A stretch of DNA of 7,037 nt from Desulfobacterales bacterium (GCA_030145015.1 JAQYWI010000241.1:1-7037), one strand, 5' to 3'. Shown: positions 1-5,993, counted from the first letter of the stretch. Numbers and translations: made by a program. Notes: generated by a model not told the origin, from the sequence alone.

Positions 1-101
1 TTTTAAAGGTGCTCTAAAGTTAGAAGTGCCTAAAATGCCTAAAATGAGCTAAAGTGCCTAAAGTTATGGCATCGCTCGCGCTCTATCTTTTAATAAAATA
101 G

Positions 102-179
102 GTCGTTCGACCCAGTCGTTCGACCCAGTCGTTCGACCCTGTCGTTAGACCCTGTCGTTAGACCCTGTCGTTAGACCCT
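102..179. repeat. Tandem array of six 13-base units
   Basis: Six uninterrupted 13-base units start at 102, 115, 128, 141, 154 and 167. Units 1 and 2 read 'gtcgttcgaccca', unit 3 reads 'gtcgttcgaccct', and units 4-6 read 'gtcgttagaccct'. The early units contain GGTCG-TT-CGACC, a small perfect hairpin. The change to 'ttag' in units 4-6 breaks its pairing. The ordered C-to-A and A-to-T differences suggest stepwise duplication. The array lies at the centre of repeat element A and joins the next array with one base between them. Confidence 0.95.
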
Positions 180-180
180 G

Positions 181-280
181 AGGCTCTCGAAGGGAGGCTC
201 TCGAAGGGAGGCGCTCTCGAAGGGAGGCTCTCGAAGGGAGGCTCTCGAAGGGAGGCTCTCGAAGGGAGGCTCTCGACGGG
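181..280. repeat. Tandem array of seven 14-base units
   Basis: Seven units of 'aggctctcgaaggg' lie head to tail. The third unit (209-224) carries two extra bases ('aggcgctctcgaaggg'), and the last (267-280) has 'cgacggg' in place of 'cgaaggg'. The array directly follows the 13-base array and ends just before 'cagaattcct', where similarity to the right copy of element A resumes. Its length is not a multiple of three and no start codon or ribosome site is associated with it, so it looks non-coding. Copy number probably varies between strains (inference). Confidence 0.95.
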
Positions 281-444
281 CAGAATTCCTTAACTTTAGT
301 CACTTTAGTTCACTTGTCACTTTAGCGCACTTGCTGTTATAGGCACTTTTTATAGGTTTAGAACTTTACCAGCGGGCGTTAGATGAATTTTTGAGATAGC
401 TTCTAATCCGAGCTCATCCGTCAGGAAAAAAAGAGGAGAAAAAT

Positions 445-804
445 ATGACGTTTTATAAATGGGAGGATCTTGAGGCAGAACTCATTACCCCCAAGTACTC
501 TACGGCAAACGGCCCATCCATCCAGGGTGAAAAGATAGAGGTGGGGCTTTTATCCTATCCGCCCCGAACAGAGGCCAAACCCCATTCCCACCCTAACGAG
601 CAGTTTATGATCGTGCTAAAGGGCCGGGGCAAATGGAATGTTGGCGGGGAAGAAAAGATCCTGGGCCCCGGAGAGGTGGTCTACAATCCGCCCAACGTAG
701 AACACAGCATCGAAGTTCTCGATGAAGAACTAGAGGTCGTTAACATCAAGGACATTGTCGCAGGCTGGAGTGTAAAGCATGCCAAGTGGGAGAAATCTGA
801 ATAG
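445..804 (+). CDS. Small single-domain cupin protein
   Basis: A 119-residue protein made of one cupin beta-barrel, probably cytoplasmic because no signal peptide is visible. Cupin motif 1 is 'HSHPNEQFMIVLKG' (residues 47-60), with metal-ligand candidates H47 and H49. The position usually held by Glu appears to be Q53, with E52 beside it. Motif 2 is 'GPGEVVYNPPNVEH' (74-87), ending in the third ligand H87. The length is normal for stand-alone Cupin_2 proteins. The start is supported by 'agaggag' six bases upstream of the ATG. The gene converges on the racemase-family gene, 183 bases apart, so it is not in that operon and may be read from its own promoter. Such cupins can be isomerases, dioxygenases or ligand-binding proteins, and the sequence does not decide which. 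The fold is sure, the function unknown. Confidence 0.9.
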   Translation: MTFYKWEDLEAELITPKYSTANGPSIQGEKIEVGLLSYPPRTEAKPHSHPNEQFMIVLKGRGKWNVGGEEKILGPGEVVYNPPNVEHSIEVLDEELEVVNIKDIVAGWSVKHAKWEKSE

Positions 805-828
805 AATTGGTTTCAAAAAAAACGGATA

Positions 829-972
829 GGCTTGGAAGCTATAAGGCCAGGAAGCTGGAAAGCTAAATTATTTGCGAGCCCTTCAGCCTTATAGCCTCCA
901 AGCTTCACTGCTTCCCAGCCCATGAGCTATCAGCTATGAGCTATTTGCCTGACACCTACTATTGTAAATTAC
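829..972. repeat. Repeat element B, left copy (hairpin plus 'cctgacacct' tail)
   Basis: This element fills the gap between the convergent cupin and racemase-family genes. 'gcttggaagctataaggc' (830-847) pairs with 'gccttatagcctccaagc' (886-903) at 17 of 18 positions, giving a strong hairpin with a 38-base loop. A tail follows with repeated 'gagctat' and then 'cctgacacct'. Positions 845-955 match the reverse complement of about 6824-6913 almost exactly, apart from short insertions here around 904-912 and 927-940. The end, 948-972, is a perfect 25-base inverted match to 3074-3098 in element D. As a structured sequence between convergent genes it could act as a two-way transcription barrier, but it has no clear T-run. 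Confidence 0.9.
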
Positions 973-987
973 TTAAGGTAGAACCGT

Positions 988-1860
988 TCAAAATACCTTC
1001 TTCCGGCGCCACTGCTGCGGGCGTTCGCTTGGAAAATTCAGCCCGCTGGCATCGACCCCCAGATCGACAAACAGTTTGGCCAGCACGATGGCACAGCTGT
1101 AACCCTCCAGTACGGGTATCTCCCACCCCAATTCAGCCAGACGCTTTTGCAGAAACGATTGCAGCCAGAAGACGTCCGAGCATCCGAAGGTGATCACCTC
1201 GGCACCGTCTTCCTGAATGGCCGCAACGGCCTCCTTGACAGCCCGTTCCACGGCCTCCGAAGGCTCACCGCTCAAGGCCTTGTCGCGCTCCTCATCTATG
1301 GTGCTGGCATCCTCATAGCCGGGCCGGCCGTGGTAGAAATTGATGTTGCGGATGGAAGCACAGCGGTCGGTAAACCGGTGGCGGACCACAAGGTCGTAAT
1401 AAAACATGTTATGGGTTTCGGTAAAATCAATGATGCTGAACTTGTTGCCCAGCATGGAGGCAATGTGCATCTGGGAAAAGGCACAGGACGTCACGGGTAT
1501 GCCGAATTTACGAGCGATCTCTCTGGACTCCACATAACCCGGTTCACCACCGCCGAGCAGAATGATGGCATTGTATTTACCGCTCTCACAGGCCTCACGC
1601 ACAATCGGCAAACGGGCGGCGGCCACATGACAAAACTCCTCGCGGGTCTCAACCGCCCAATCCCCGTAGGGCGGTGTCGGACCTCCGTGGAAATCCCATT
1701 CAACATCCTCCAGCAAATGCCCGATATTGAGGTATTCCATCCGTAACCGTTGCGCTTCGGGCAGTTCGGCAGAGTGATACTTGTCCACAAACTTGCCGCC
1801 GGTAGACAATTGAAACGGTTGAATGAACAAAAATCTGTATTTCTTTTTTCCCTCCACCAT
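988..1860 (-). CDS. Asp/Glu/hydantoin racemase-superfamily protein with one catalytic Cys (arylmalonate-decarboxylase-like arrangement)
   Basis: A 290-residue soluble protein. The two half-sites of the Asp/Glu/hydantoin racemase fold are recognisable. The first is 'NAIILLGGGEPGYVESRE' (97-114), where hydantoin racemases read roughly 'ACFGDPGL..ARE'. The catalytic Cys of that site is Gly103 here. The second is 'GAEVITFGCSDVFWL' (219-233), which keeps Cys227. 'GIPVTSCAFSQMHIASMLGNKFSII' (120-144) and 'EIPVLEGYSCAIVLAKLFVDLG' (247-268) are the usual flanking segments. Two-base racemases need both cysteines. Arylmalonate decarboxylase has Gly at the first site and one Cys at the second, so a decarboxylase or one-cysteine isomerase is as likely as a racemase. 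At 290 residues it is longer than typical members (about 240), with an N-terminal extension and an insert near 170-200. The start has 'gaggagg' nine bases upstream. It is the last minus-strand gene and the substrate is unknown. Confidence 0.85.
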   Translation of the reverse strand: MVEGKKKYRFLFIQPFQLSTGGKFVDKYHSAELPEAQRLRMEYLNIGHLLEDVEWDFHGGPTPPYGDWAVETREEFCHVAAARLPIVREACESGKYNAIILLGGGEPGYVESREIARKFGIPVTSCAFSQMHIASMLGNKFSIIDFTETHNMFYYDLVVRHRFTDRCASIRNINFYHGRPGYEDASTIDEERDKALSGEPSEAVERAVKEAVAAIQEDGAEVITFGCSDVFWLQSFLQKRLAELGWEIPVLEGYSCAIVLAKLFVDLGVDASGLNFPSERPQQWRRKKVF

Positions 1861-1900
1861 GACGTATATCCTCCTCTCTAGTGCCGTGTTCCAACAAAAA

Positions 1901-1906
1901 ATTATA
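1901..1906 (-). promoter_or_regulatory. Possible -10 box of the racemase-family gene
   Basis: The minus strand reads a perfect TATAAT about 40 bases upstream of the ATG at 1860, in an AT-rich stretch between the repeat and the gene. At a 17-base spacing the -35 hexamer would be GAAACC (1924-1929), a poor match to TTGACA. If used, the gene would have its own transcript beginning beside palindrome C, independent of the dehydrogenase 281 bases upstream. This is a sequence match only. Confidence 0.35.
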
Positions 1907-1925
1907 AACGTCGTAATAACTATGG

Positions 1926-2117
1926 TTTCAGGTGTCAGTGTTCAGGTGTCAGATAACAGATGACAGAAGTCAGATGACAGAAAATCGAAACAGTTTGCCC
2001 CTTTTCCGCTGACATCTGTTTTCTGTGCTCTGTCCGCTGAATTTTCCTGACACCTGACACCCGAAACCTGACACCTAAAATAAAACCGTTTTTTATAAAT
2101 TACTTGCAGGACACAAC
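1926..2117. repeat. Palindromic repeat element C
   Basis: This element nearly fills the gap between the dehydrogenase and the racemase-family gene. The left arm runs 'tttcaggtgtcagtgttcag' and then 'cagatgacagaa' (1926-1982). The right arm (2009-2076) runs through 'ctgacatctgttttctgt' to 'cctgacacctgacacc' and is the imperfect reverse complement, so the transcript would fold into a long hairpin with an AT-rich tip. The outer flank at 2091-2117 ('ttttataaattacttgcagg' onward) matches, inverted, the flank of element B's right copy at 6780-6807 with only a few differences. No open reading frame of interest is present. Confidence 0.85.
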
Positions 2118-2141
2118 GCGATAAGTGGTTTCAACACCAGA

Positions 2142-3023
2142 TCATCCTTGAACGAGATCCCGATAGAAAGAAATGATCGCCGCATTATCCCAGTCTCCTT
2201 TTCCGCGTGCAACAAGTGACGTCAACGCCTGGGCGTGCAGGCTGCTCAGCAGCAGCGGAAAATTCAATCGCCGTCCCAAATCGAGCATCAGGTGCACATC
2301 TTTAAGATGAAAGGCCAGCTTACCTTCGGCCGGCAAAAAATCCGCTGCAACCATCTTGCCGCCTTTCATATCCATTGCTTTGGAGTAGGCGGCCGATTGC
2401 TTAAGAACTTCCAACAACTTTTGCAGGTCCATTCCGGCCTTTTGGCCCAGCGCCAGCCCCTCTGCCAGAACCATGCGGTTAAGCCCCAGGACCAGATTGA
2501 CGATCAGCTTCATGAGTGCGCCGGATCCGTTTTTACCGAGATAATAGGTTGTTTTGGCCAGGGCTGAAAAAATCGACTCACATTTTTTAAAATCTTCTTC
2601 ATCGCCGCCGACCATTAAGGTAATGTCCCGTTCGGCGCACATTTTGGGTGTCCCGCTGACGGTTGCATCCAGCATTGCAATGCCCTTTTTTCTCAGCTGC
2701 ACGGCCAATTGTTCCGACAGAATCGGATCTGCAGTGGTGGTGTCGATCAAAACCAGGCCTTCGCAACTGGCCTCGAACAATTTAAGCGCCTGACCCACAA
2801 CGCTGTTAACGACATTTGAGTTGGGCAAAGAAAGCATAATGACATCCGCCTGGGCGGTCATCGAAACCGGGTCGTCTACCGGGTTTCCCCCGGCCTCAAC
2901 AAATGCGGTTACCCTGTCAGGGTCGATGTCGTATCCGATTACCGCAAAACCGGCCGAAATCAAATTAGCGACCATTCGGCTGCCCATCAACCCCAGGCCC
3001 ACAAAACCGATTCTTCTCGTCAT
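2142..3023 (-). CDS. NAD(P)-dependent hydroxyacid dehydrogenase, 3-hydroxyisobutyrate dehydrogenase family
   Basis: A 293-residue cytoplasmic enzyme of normal family length. The N-terminal Rossmann domain begins with 'IGFVGLGLMGSRMVANL' (5-21), the GxGxxG dinucleotide loop, and has Asp at 32 or 34 ('YDIDPDR') near the cofactor-ribose position. 'VLIDTTTADP' (91-100) is the usual DxST-type segment. The substrate motif 'DATVSGTPKMCAERDITLM' (119-137) is a divergent version of DAPVSGGxxxAxxGxL. The catalytic Lys172 and Asn176 lie in 'GSGALMKLIVNLVLGLN' (166-182), and Lys241 in 'FHLKDVHL' also matches the family. The family reversibly oxidises beta-hydroxyacids: 3-hydroxyisobutyrate, tartronate semialdehyde/glycerate, 2-(hydroxymethyl)glutarate. 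The altered substrate loop argues against naming one. The start has 'aagggag' upstream at good spacing. The gene lies downstream of tctC, but a terminator and repeat D separate them. Confidence 0.93.
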   Translation of the reverse strand: MTRRIGFVGLGLMGSRMVANLISAGFAVIGYDIDPDRVTAFVEAGGNPVDDPVSMTAQADVIMLSLPNSNVVNSVVGQALKLFEASCEGLVLIDTTTADPILSEQLAVQLRKKGIAMLDATVSGTPKMCAERDITLMVGGDEEDFKKCESIFSALAKTTYYLGKNGSGALMKLIVNLVLGLNRMVLAEGLALGQKAGMDLQKLLEVLKQSAAYSKAMDMKGGKMVAADFLPAEGKLAFHLKDVHLMLDLGRRLNFPLLLSSLHAQALTSLVARGKGDWDNAAIISFYRDLVQG

Positions 3024-3067
3024 GGAGTCACTCCCTTTATATGGTCAAATGCATTCCGCATTGCCAT

Positions 3068-3294
3068 CCGCTGGTAATTTACAATAGTAGGTGTCAGGGT
3101 TCAGGTGTCAGGTGTCAGGGTTCAAAAAAAGGCGGATAGGCTGGGAAGCCGGAAGGCTTGAAAGCACAAAAGCATCCAGGCTTTCTGGCCTCCCAGCCTT
3201 CAAGCTATGAACCAGGTGCTATCAGCAACACGCTATTTTGCCTGACACCTGAACACTGACACCTGAAACCTTTTAAATCCTGAAACCTGACACC
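3068..3294. repeat. Palindromic repeat element D
   Basis: This large compound palindrome lies in the 342-base gap between tctC and the dehydrogenase. The outer arms are 'aggtgtcagggttcaggtgt' onward (3089-3123) against 'cctgacacctgaacactgac' onward (3240-3294). The inner hairpin pairs 'ggctgggaagcc' (3139-3150) with 'ggcctcccagcc' (3187-3198), one mismatch, with a further GAAAGC/GCTTTC pairing inside. The stretch 'ggcggataggctgggaagc' resembles 'acggataggcttggaagc' of element B's left copy, and 3074-3098 is a perfect 25-base inverted match to 948-972. The edge 'ccgctggtaa' (3068-3077) also occurs at the edge of element A ('ccgctggcaa', 6001-6010), so A, B and D share modules. Confidence 0.88.
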
Positions 3295-3308
3295 GAAGAA
3301 CCTGATCT

Positions 3309-3343
3309 AAAAAAACTGGCACCGCCAGAGGAGATGCCAGTTT
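3309..3343 (-). terminator. Rho-independent terminator after tctC
   Basis: On the minus strand a perfect 9-base stem, AAACTGGCA (3343-3335) with TGCCAGTTT (3321-3313), encloses a 13-base loop and runs directly into seven T residues (3315-3309). It begins about 22 bases after the tctC stop codon and points the right way. It would end the tctB-tctA-tctC transcript and largely uncouple the dehydrogenase from it. The plus-strand reading has no T-run, so the terminator works in one direction. Confidence 0.85.
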
Positions 3344-3365
3344 CAGTTCCGCGACAGTAGCCGGG

Positions 3366-4325
3366 TTATTTCCCCGAGATTTTTTTGACCAGTTCTCGGT
3401 ATTCATCTTGATTCTTCGGACGCAGCTTATCGTATTCGGGTCCATCCAAAAATTCCATGTTCTCGCCGATTCTTTTCATCAAATTTTTATAGGTTTTGTC
3501 CGAATTCAGCTTGGCAAAGGCATCTCGCAGAACCTTCATCCTCTCTTCAGGCACACCCTTGGGTGCCATAACGATTCGATCCATTGTTCCGGTCTCGTAC
3601 CCCAACGATTTCAGGGTCGGAACCTTCGCGAACACCGGTTTATCACCGGCGCTTGCGAGGGCACGGATTTTACCGGCCTCGATCAGCGGACCGGCCTGGG
3701 AGGGAAAAGACATCATAAAGTCGCCATCACCGGCAAGCAGGGCCTGCATGGCAGGGCCACCGCCCTTGTACGGGACATAGGTGGCCTGCACGCCTGCTTT
3801 GAGCAGCACCCTTGCACCCGGCGTCATGGTGGCGCCCCAGTTTCCGGAGGTGGTAAAGACAAGTTTGCCGGGATTCTCTTTGCCATAAGCCAGCATTTCG
3901 TCCAGTGTTTTCCAGGGCTTTTCAGATCGAACCACCACGCTGGCCGCGCCATAATTGATGCGGCAGACCGTCTTGAGATCCTTGAGGGTATCATAGGGCA
4001 GTTTTTCGAGTAGGGGCTGCAGTTGATCGATGTAATTATGGGTGAAGAGCAGCGTATAGCCGTCCGCTTTGGCCTTAATAGCGGCCGCCGTACCGGTTTG
4101 CCCCCCGGCACCCGGCATCAGTTTGACTACCACTGCCTGGCCGAGGTAGGTCGGGATGACGCTGGTAAACACACGCGCATTTAAATCATGCGACCCCCCC
4201 GCACCCAGCGGGATGATCAGCGTAATCGGCTTGCTCGGATAAGTGTCGGCCAGGGCAGGTGAAAAACCGATAAAACACAACAGAGCTGCCAGCATTACAA
4301 AACGGCTAATTTTTCGAATGGTCAT
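3366..4325 (-). CDS. tctC: TctC: periplasmic solute-binding protein of a tripartite tricarboxylate transporter
   Basis: A 319-residue exported binding protein (Bug/TctC family) that captures a carboxylate in the periplasm and delivers it to TctA/TctB. The Sec signal peptide covers residues 1-26: basic 'TIRKISR', a hydrophobic core, and cleavage after 'SPALA'. The mature protein opens with 'YPSKPITLIIPLGAGGSHDL' (29-48), the family signature, with Asp47 at the position that contacts the ligand through backbone and water in known members. 'PGAGGQTG' (71-78) and 'YVPYKGGGPAMQALLAGDGD' (183-202) are further hallmarks. Length is typical. A strong GGAGG lies seven bases upstream of the ATG. It follows tctA by 97 bases and ends at a strong terminator. 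The usual order in characterised operons is tctC-tctB-tctA. Here tctC is last. The ligand cannot be deduced. Confidence 0.95.
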   Translation of the reverse strand: MTIRKISRFVMLAALLCFIGFSPALADTYPSKPITLIIPLGAGGSHDLNARVFTSVIPTYLGQAVVVKLMPGAGGQTGTAAAIKAKADGYTLLFTHNYIDQLQPLLEKLPYDTLKDLKTVCRINYGAASVVVRSEKPWKTLDEMLAYGKENPGKLVFTTSGNWGATMTPGARVLLKAGVQATYVPYKGGGPAMQALLAGDGDFMMSFPSQAGPLIEAGKIRALASAGDKPVFAKVPTLKSLGYETGTMDRIVMAPKGVPEERMKVLRDAFAKLNSDKTYKNLMKRIGENMEFLDGPEYDKLRPKNQDEYRELVKKISGK

Positions 4326-4410
4326 TTTACATCCTCCTTTTTTATGTTTAGGGACATGAAGATTGTCGTGGCTTTTGATAAAAATACGGACCTGTTACCT
4401 GTTTGCGGGG

Positions 4411-4423
4411 TATCACCTCCTTT
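4411..4423 (-). promoter_or_regulatory. Orphan extended Shine-Dalgarno sequence at the end of tctA
   Basis: The minus strand reads AAAGGAGGTGATA, a 13-base match to the complement of the 16S rRNA 3' end, overlapping the tctA stop codon. No start codon follows at a usable distance. The next gene, tctC, starts almost 90 bases further on and has its own GGAGG. It may be a remnant of a lost gene start, a ribosome-holding site, or chance. Confidence 0.4.
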
Positions 4424-5958
4424 CATCCTTGAACCGGTTGTTCCGCAGTCGTTTGCTCTTTAATATGCTTACGCCGCAGGCGCGAACTGCGCCACCACAG
4501 CATGGCGGTCACAAAAGGCGTGATCGCCAGAATCGTTGCAGTGACCGGACGCGCAATAAAGATGTAATGCAGCGTATCCCCCTGGGCCATGTTTACGGTC
4601 TGTCCAAAGGAATATTCAAGTACCGGACCCAGAATATAGCCCATGACCATGGGGGTGACGTCAAAGCTCAATTTCTTGGCAACATAACCGAAGATTCCGA
4701 AGAAAACCAGTATGAGGAGATCAAACGGGTCGGATCGGTAAACATAGGATCCGGCAAAGGCAAAAACGGCCGTGAGCGGCAGAAGTGCTGATTTGCGGAT
4801 ATTGACGACTCTGGCAAATAAGGGGATGGTCAGATAACCCAGTACAACGAAAAGAATATTGGCTAAAATCATGGCGATCAGGATGGCAAAAACCAATGCG
4901 CCCTGTTCGGCGAAAAGCTGCGGCCCGGGACGCAGCCCCTGCGCGATAAAGGCCCCCAGCAGTATGGCCGTGACTTTGTCTCCGGGAATACCCAGGGTAA
5001 GCAGGGGAACCAGCGTCGGTCCATTGACGGCATTGTTGGCCGCTTCAGCCCCTGCAATCCCCTCTAATTCCCCCTTACCGAAGGTTTCAGGGTGCTTGGA
5101 GGCATTTTTAGCGGCGGCGTAACCCACAAATGCCGCGACCACCTGGCCGACACCGGGAATAATCCCCAGGGCGGTCCCGATGGCGGTTGATCTCAGAATG
5201 GTCCTGAAACAGCGGCGAAATTCTTTAAAGGTTAATTTTTCGCCCTTCTTGAGATCGAATTCTTTTCTAACAAAAGCAGTAAATTTCTTTTCGACGGCCT
5301 GGAGTATTTCGGGAATGGCGAAAAGCCCGATGAGCATCGGCAGCAGCGGAATACCGGATTTGATGGCAAAAAATCCGAACGTAAACCGTGACATTCCACC
5401 CAGGGGATCCTGGCCGATCATTGCAACAATCAGCCCGATGAAGCACATAATCAGTCCCTTGACGAACACCCCGGTGGTGGTGGCTGAAATAATAATGAGG
5501 CTGAGCAAAATAATAGCTGCCAGCTCCGGCGGTCCGATCTTCATGGCCAGGACCGCAATGGGGCCGATGAATAAAATGGTGAGGATATCGCTCGACAGAT
5601 CACCGCTAACCGAGGCAAAAAGTGCCATTTCCAGAGCTTTGCGCGATTGCCCCTTTTTGGTTAAAGCCGGGCCATCAAATGTCGTCGCCACGGCGGCTCC
5701 GGTTCCGGGCATGGACACCAGAATCGCCGGTATGCTCCCGCCATAGATGCCCCCTTTATAAACGCCGATGAGAAAAGGGATCCCGACCATGGGGTCAAGA
5801 AAAAACGAGATCGGCAGAAGGACTGCCATGGCCATAATGGTGGTAAAACCCGGCAGCGCTCCCACGAAAATACCCAGCATGAGCCCTAAACCCATCATGC
5901 CGAATGTATCCCATCGCAAAGAAAGCAGTATGCCCTCTAAAAAATTATCCCACATCAT
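4423..5958 (-). CDS. tctA: TctA: large membrane subunit of a tripartite tricarboxylate transporter
   Basis: A 511-residue inner-membrane permease of normal TctA length with about a dozen hydrophobic segments. It forms the ion-driven transport channel with TctB. The first half has the family signature 'GIFVGALPGFTTIMAMAVLLP' (29-49) and 'YKGGIYGGSIPAILVSMPGT' (67-86), followed by 'TTFDGPALTKKGQSRKALEM' (92-111). The second half repeats the pattern with 'GTALGIIPGVGQVVAAFVGY' (261-280) and 'EGIAGAEAANNAVNGPTLVP' (299-318) running into 'LLTLGIPGD' (319-327). The C-terminus is charged ('WWRSSRLRRKHIKEQ') and probably cytoplasmic. Two adjacent ATG codons (residues 1 and 2) are possible starts. The ribosome site ('agaaag') is weak, unlike its neighbours. 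It lies 288 bases from tctB, with repeat A in between, so it may depend on read-through from tctB. Confidence 0.96.
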   Translation of the reverse strand: MMWDNFLEGILLSLRWDTFGMMGLGLMLGIFVGALPGFTTIMAMAVLLPISFFLDPMVGIPFLIGVYKGGIYGGSIPAILVSMPGTGAAVATTFDGPALTKKGQSRKALEMALFASVSGDLSSDILTILFIGPIAVLAMKIGPPELAAIILLSLIIISATTTGVFVKGLIMCFIGLIVAMIGQDPLGGMSRFTFGFFAIKSGIPLLPMLIGLFAIPEILQAVEKKFTAFVRKEFDLKKGEKLTFKEFRRCFRTILRSTAIGTALGIIPGVGQVVAAFVGYAAAKNASKHPETFGKGELEGIAGAEAANNAVNGPTLVPLLTLGIPGDKVTAILLGAFIAQGLRPGPQLFAEQGALVFAILIAMILANILFVVLGYLTIPLFARVVNIRKSALLPLTAVFAFAGSYVYRSDPFDLLILVFFGIFGYVAKKLSFDVTPMVMGYILGPVLEYSFGQTVNMAQGDTLHYIFIARPVTATILAITPFVTAMLWWRSSRLRRKHIKEQTTAEQPVQG

Positions 5959-5980
5959 TTGGTCTTTCTATCTATCGCAA

Positions 5981-5993
5981 TCCGCCTGGCGGA
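5981..5993. other. Perfect 13-base inverted repeat upstream of tctA
   Basis: 'tccgcctggcgga' is a perfect palindrome (TCCGCC-T-GGCGGA) directly next to the edge of repeat A and 22 bases upstream of the tctA start. Its centre is too tight for a good RNA hairpin, so it could be an operator half-site pair or simply the element's outer border. There is no further evidence for either. Confidence 0.35.

Larger units (their letters stand above)
1..382. repeat. Repeat element A, left copy, with central tandem arrays
   Basis: This AT-rich stretch is the inverted counterpart of 5994-6199. Reading this copy forward and the other on the minus strand, they align from 'ttttaaaggtgct' at position 1 to 'ccagcgggcgttag' ending at 382. 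The left arm (about 8-65) repeats short units such as 'tgcctaaaa' and 'tgagctaaag' with a period of about 11 bases. The right arm (about 288-330) is its imperfect reverse complement ('ctttagtcactttag'), so the element is a large imperfect palindrome. A core at 68-90 around 'cgctcgcgctc' is nearly identical in both copies. Two tandem arrays (102-280) sit between the arms and are missing from the other copy. The left boundary may lie outside the window. No protein-coding gene is visible in 1-444. The element ends about 60 bases before the cupin start. Confidence 0.85.

Noticed and set aside
102..280. The tandem arrays considered as a CRISPR array
   Set aside because: Units are only 13 or 14 bases, lie directly head to tail with no spacers, and no cas gene is nearby.
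314..343. A promoter-like TTGTCA and TATAGG pair in repeat A upstream of the cupin
   Set aside because: The match is partial, the spacing is 18, and the hexamers are not kept in the other copy of the repeat. AT-rich repeats produce such matches by chance.
936..1193. An 85-codon plus-strand frame beginning in repeat B
   Set aside because: It starts inside the repeat and continues antisense to the racemase-family gene, with no ribosome site.
1147..1746. A 199-codon plus-strand open frame opposite the racemase-family gene
   Set aside because: It lies entirely antisense to a gene with clear family motifs and a good ribosome site. It has no recognisable domain, and long antisense frames are common in moderately GC-rich genes.
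3408..4013. A 201-codon plus-strand open frame opposite tctC
   Set aside because: It is a shadow of tctC, whose signal peptide and family motifs are unmistakable on the other strand.
4322..4357. An 11-residue leader frame whose TGA overlaps the tctC start codon
   Set aside because: The overlap suggests translational coupling, but there is no ribosome site before its ATG and tctC has a strong site of its own.
5180..5746. A 188-codon plus-strand open frame opposite tctA
   Set aside because: It is the mirror of the hydrophobic, Gly/Ala-rich tctA sequence, with no domain or ribosome site.
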